Assembly (NCBI GenBank): GCA_021791015.1
Contig: JAJYFH010000055.1
Span: 1 to 5,083 of the forward strand
DNA length: 5,083 nucleotides
Reading direction: 5' to 3'
Origin: a bacterium
Lineage (GTDB): Bacteria; Patescibacteriota; CPR2; UBA1875; JAJYID01
Part shown: piece by piece, positions 4,815 through 5,083 of the stretch
Layout: every line of letters begins with the position of its first letter
How positions within the stretch are numbered: position 1 is the stretch's first letter
The notes under the pieces: model-generated
Told to the model about the DNA's origin: nothing
Databases searched by the model: none
The model's input: the letters and a program-made list of their open reading frames with translations, nothing else
Translations under genes and position numbers: made by a program

Positions 4815-5083
4815 ATGATTCTGCCAGCCATAGATTTACTTAAAAAAGCCAAAGCCGGACACTATGCCGTTGGCGCTTTCAATGCGTCGACGCTGGAAGT
4901 GACAAAAGCCATTCTGCAGGCGGCGGCAGAGCTGAAGTCACCCGTTATTATAGAAACTTCAGAAGGGGAGGCAAACTTTGAAGGGTATCAGATTTTCGCC
5001 GATACCGTAAAGGATTTAGCCAGCGAGCTTGCTATAGATGTTGCCATCAATTTAGATCACGGCAAAAGCTTGGAGTCGGCTAA
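4815..5083 (+). CDS. fba: Class II fructose-bisphosphate aldolase, N-terminal part (runs off window edge)
   Basis: The reading frame is open from the ATG at 4815 to the window end, 89 residues, with a strong Shine-Dalgarno AAGGAGG (4804-4810) 4 nt upstream. The enzyme reversibly joins dihydroxyacetone phosphate and glyceraldehyde-3-phosphate to fructose-1,6-bisphosphate, using a divalent metal (usually zinc). Family marks seen: YAVGAFNASTLEV (17-29; family form YAVGAFNxxNxE), SPVIIETSEGEANF (42-55), and NLDHGKSLE (79-87), which holds the catalytic Asp81 and the first metal ligand His82. The remaining ligands and the GGSG phosphate loop lie outside the window. Related class II enzymes such as tagatose-bisphosphate aldolase share this N-terminus, so the exact sugar preference is open, but placement after gap-pgk-tpiA favours fructose-bisphosphate. 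In this genome it may serve glycolysis or gluconeogenesis. Confidence 0.92.
   Translation, partial: MILPAIDLLKKAKAGHYAVGAFNASTLEVTKAILQAAAELKSPVIIETSEGEANFEGYQIFADTVKDLASELAIDVAINLDHGKSLESA

Overview
The window holds a chromosomal segment of a bacterium built around a glycolytic gene cluster on the + strand: gap (type I GAPDH), pgk, tpiA, a small four-helix-bundle gene, and the 5' end of a class II fructose-bisphosphate aldolase gene. TGA ends pgk, tpiA and the small gene, so TGA is a stop here. AT-rich, repeat-filled intergenic spacers, a helix-bundle gene between inverted repeats, and a divergent Pgk together suggest a Candidate Phyla Radiation (Patescibacteria) genome. This is an inference from style; no marker gene in the window settles it.

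Layout: 1-290 (minus) is the N-terminal part of a membrane glycosyltransferase of the GT39/PMT-ArnT type, missed by simple ORF calling because it starts with GTG and runs off the edge. 291-499 is a divergent intergenic region with two dyads and three promoter-like sites. 500-1051 (+) encodes a membrane-anchored, Ser/Thr-rich extracytoplasmic protein of unknown function. 1052-1234 is AT-rich and mostly a long imperfect palindrome, ending in the gap ribosome binding site. 1235-2230 is gap; 2250-2320 is an inverted pair of ATTCCC-N8-GGGAAT elements; 2333-3502 is pgk; 3503-3594 carries two kinds of short tandem repeat; 3595-4383 is tpiA; 4350-4794 is a putative insertion carrying the helix-bundle gene (4373-4750); 4815 onward is fba.

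The glycolytic genes encode enzymes for consecutive or adjacent triose steps: aldolase makes or consumes the two trioses, TpiA interconverts them, GAPDH oxidises glyceraldehyde-3-phosphate, and Pgk makes ATP. They probably form one transcription unit, each spacer carrying a different repeat. The most interesting feature is the 445-bp unit between tpiA and fba. Its inverted-repeat ends enclose a 23S-rRNA-intervening-sequence-type (S23/IVP) gene, and its left end supplies the last ten residues and the stop codon of tpiA. Removing it on paper gives a compact tpiA-fba junction with an in-frame stop directly before the fba Shine-Dalgarno. A second notable point is that the two divergent genes at 290 and 500 both appear to be leaderless, each with a TGC-TANNNT element exactly 6 nt before the start codon.
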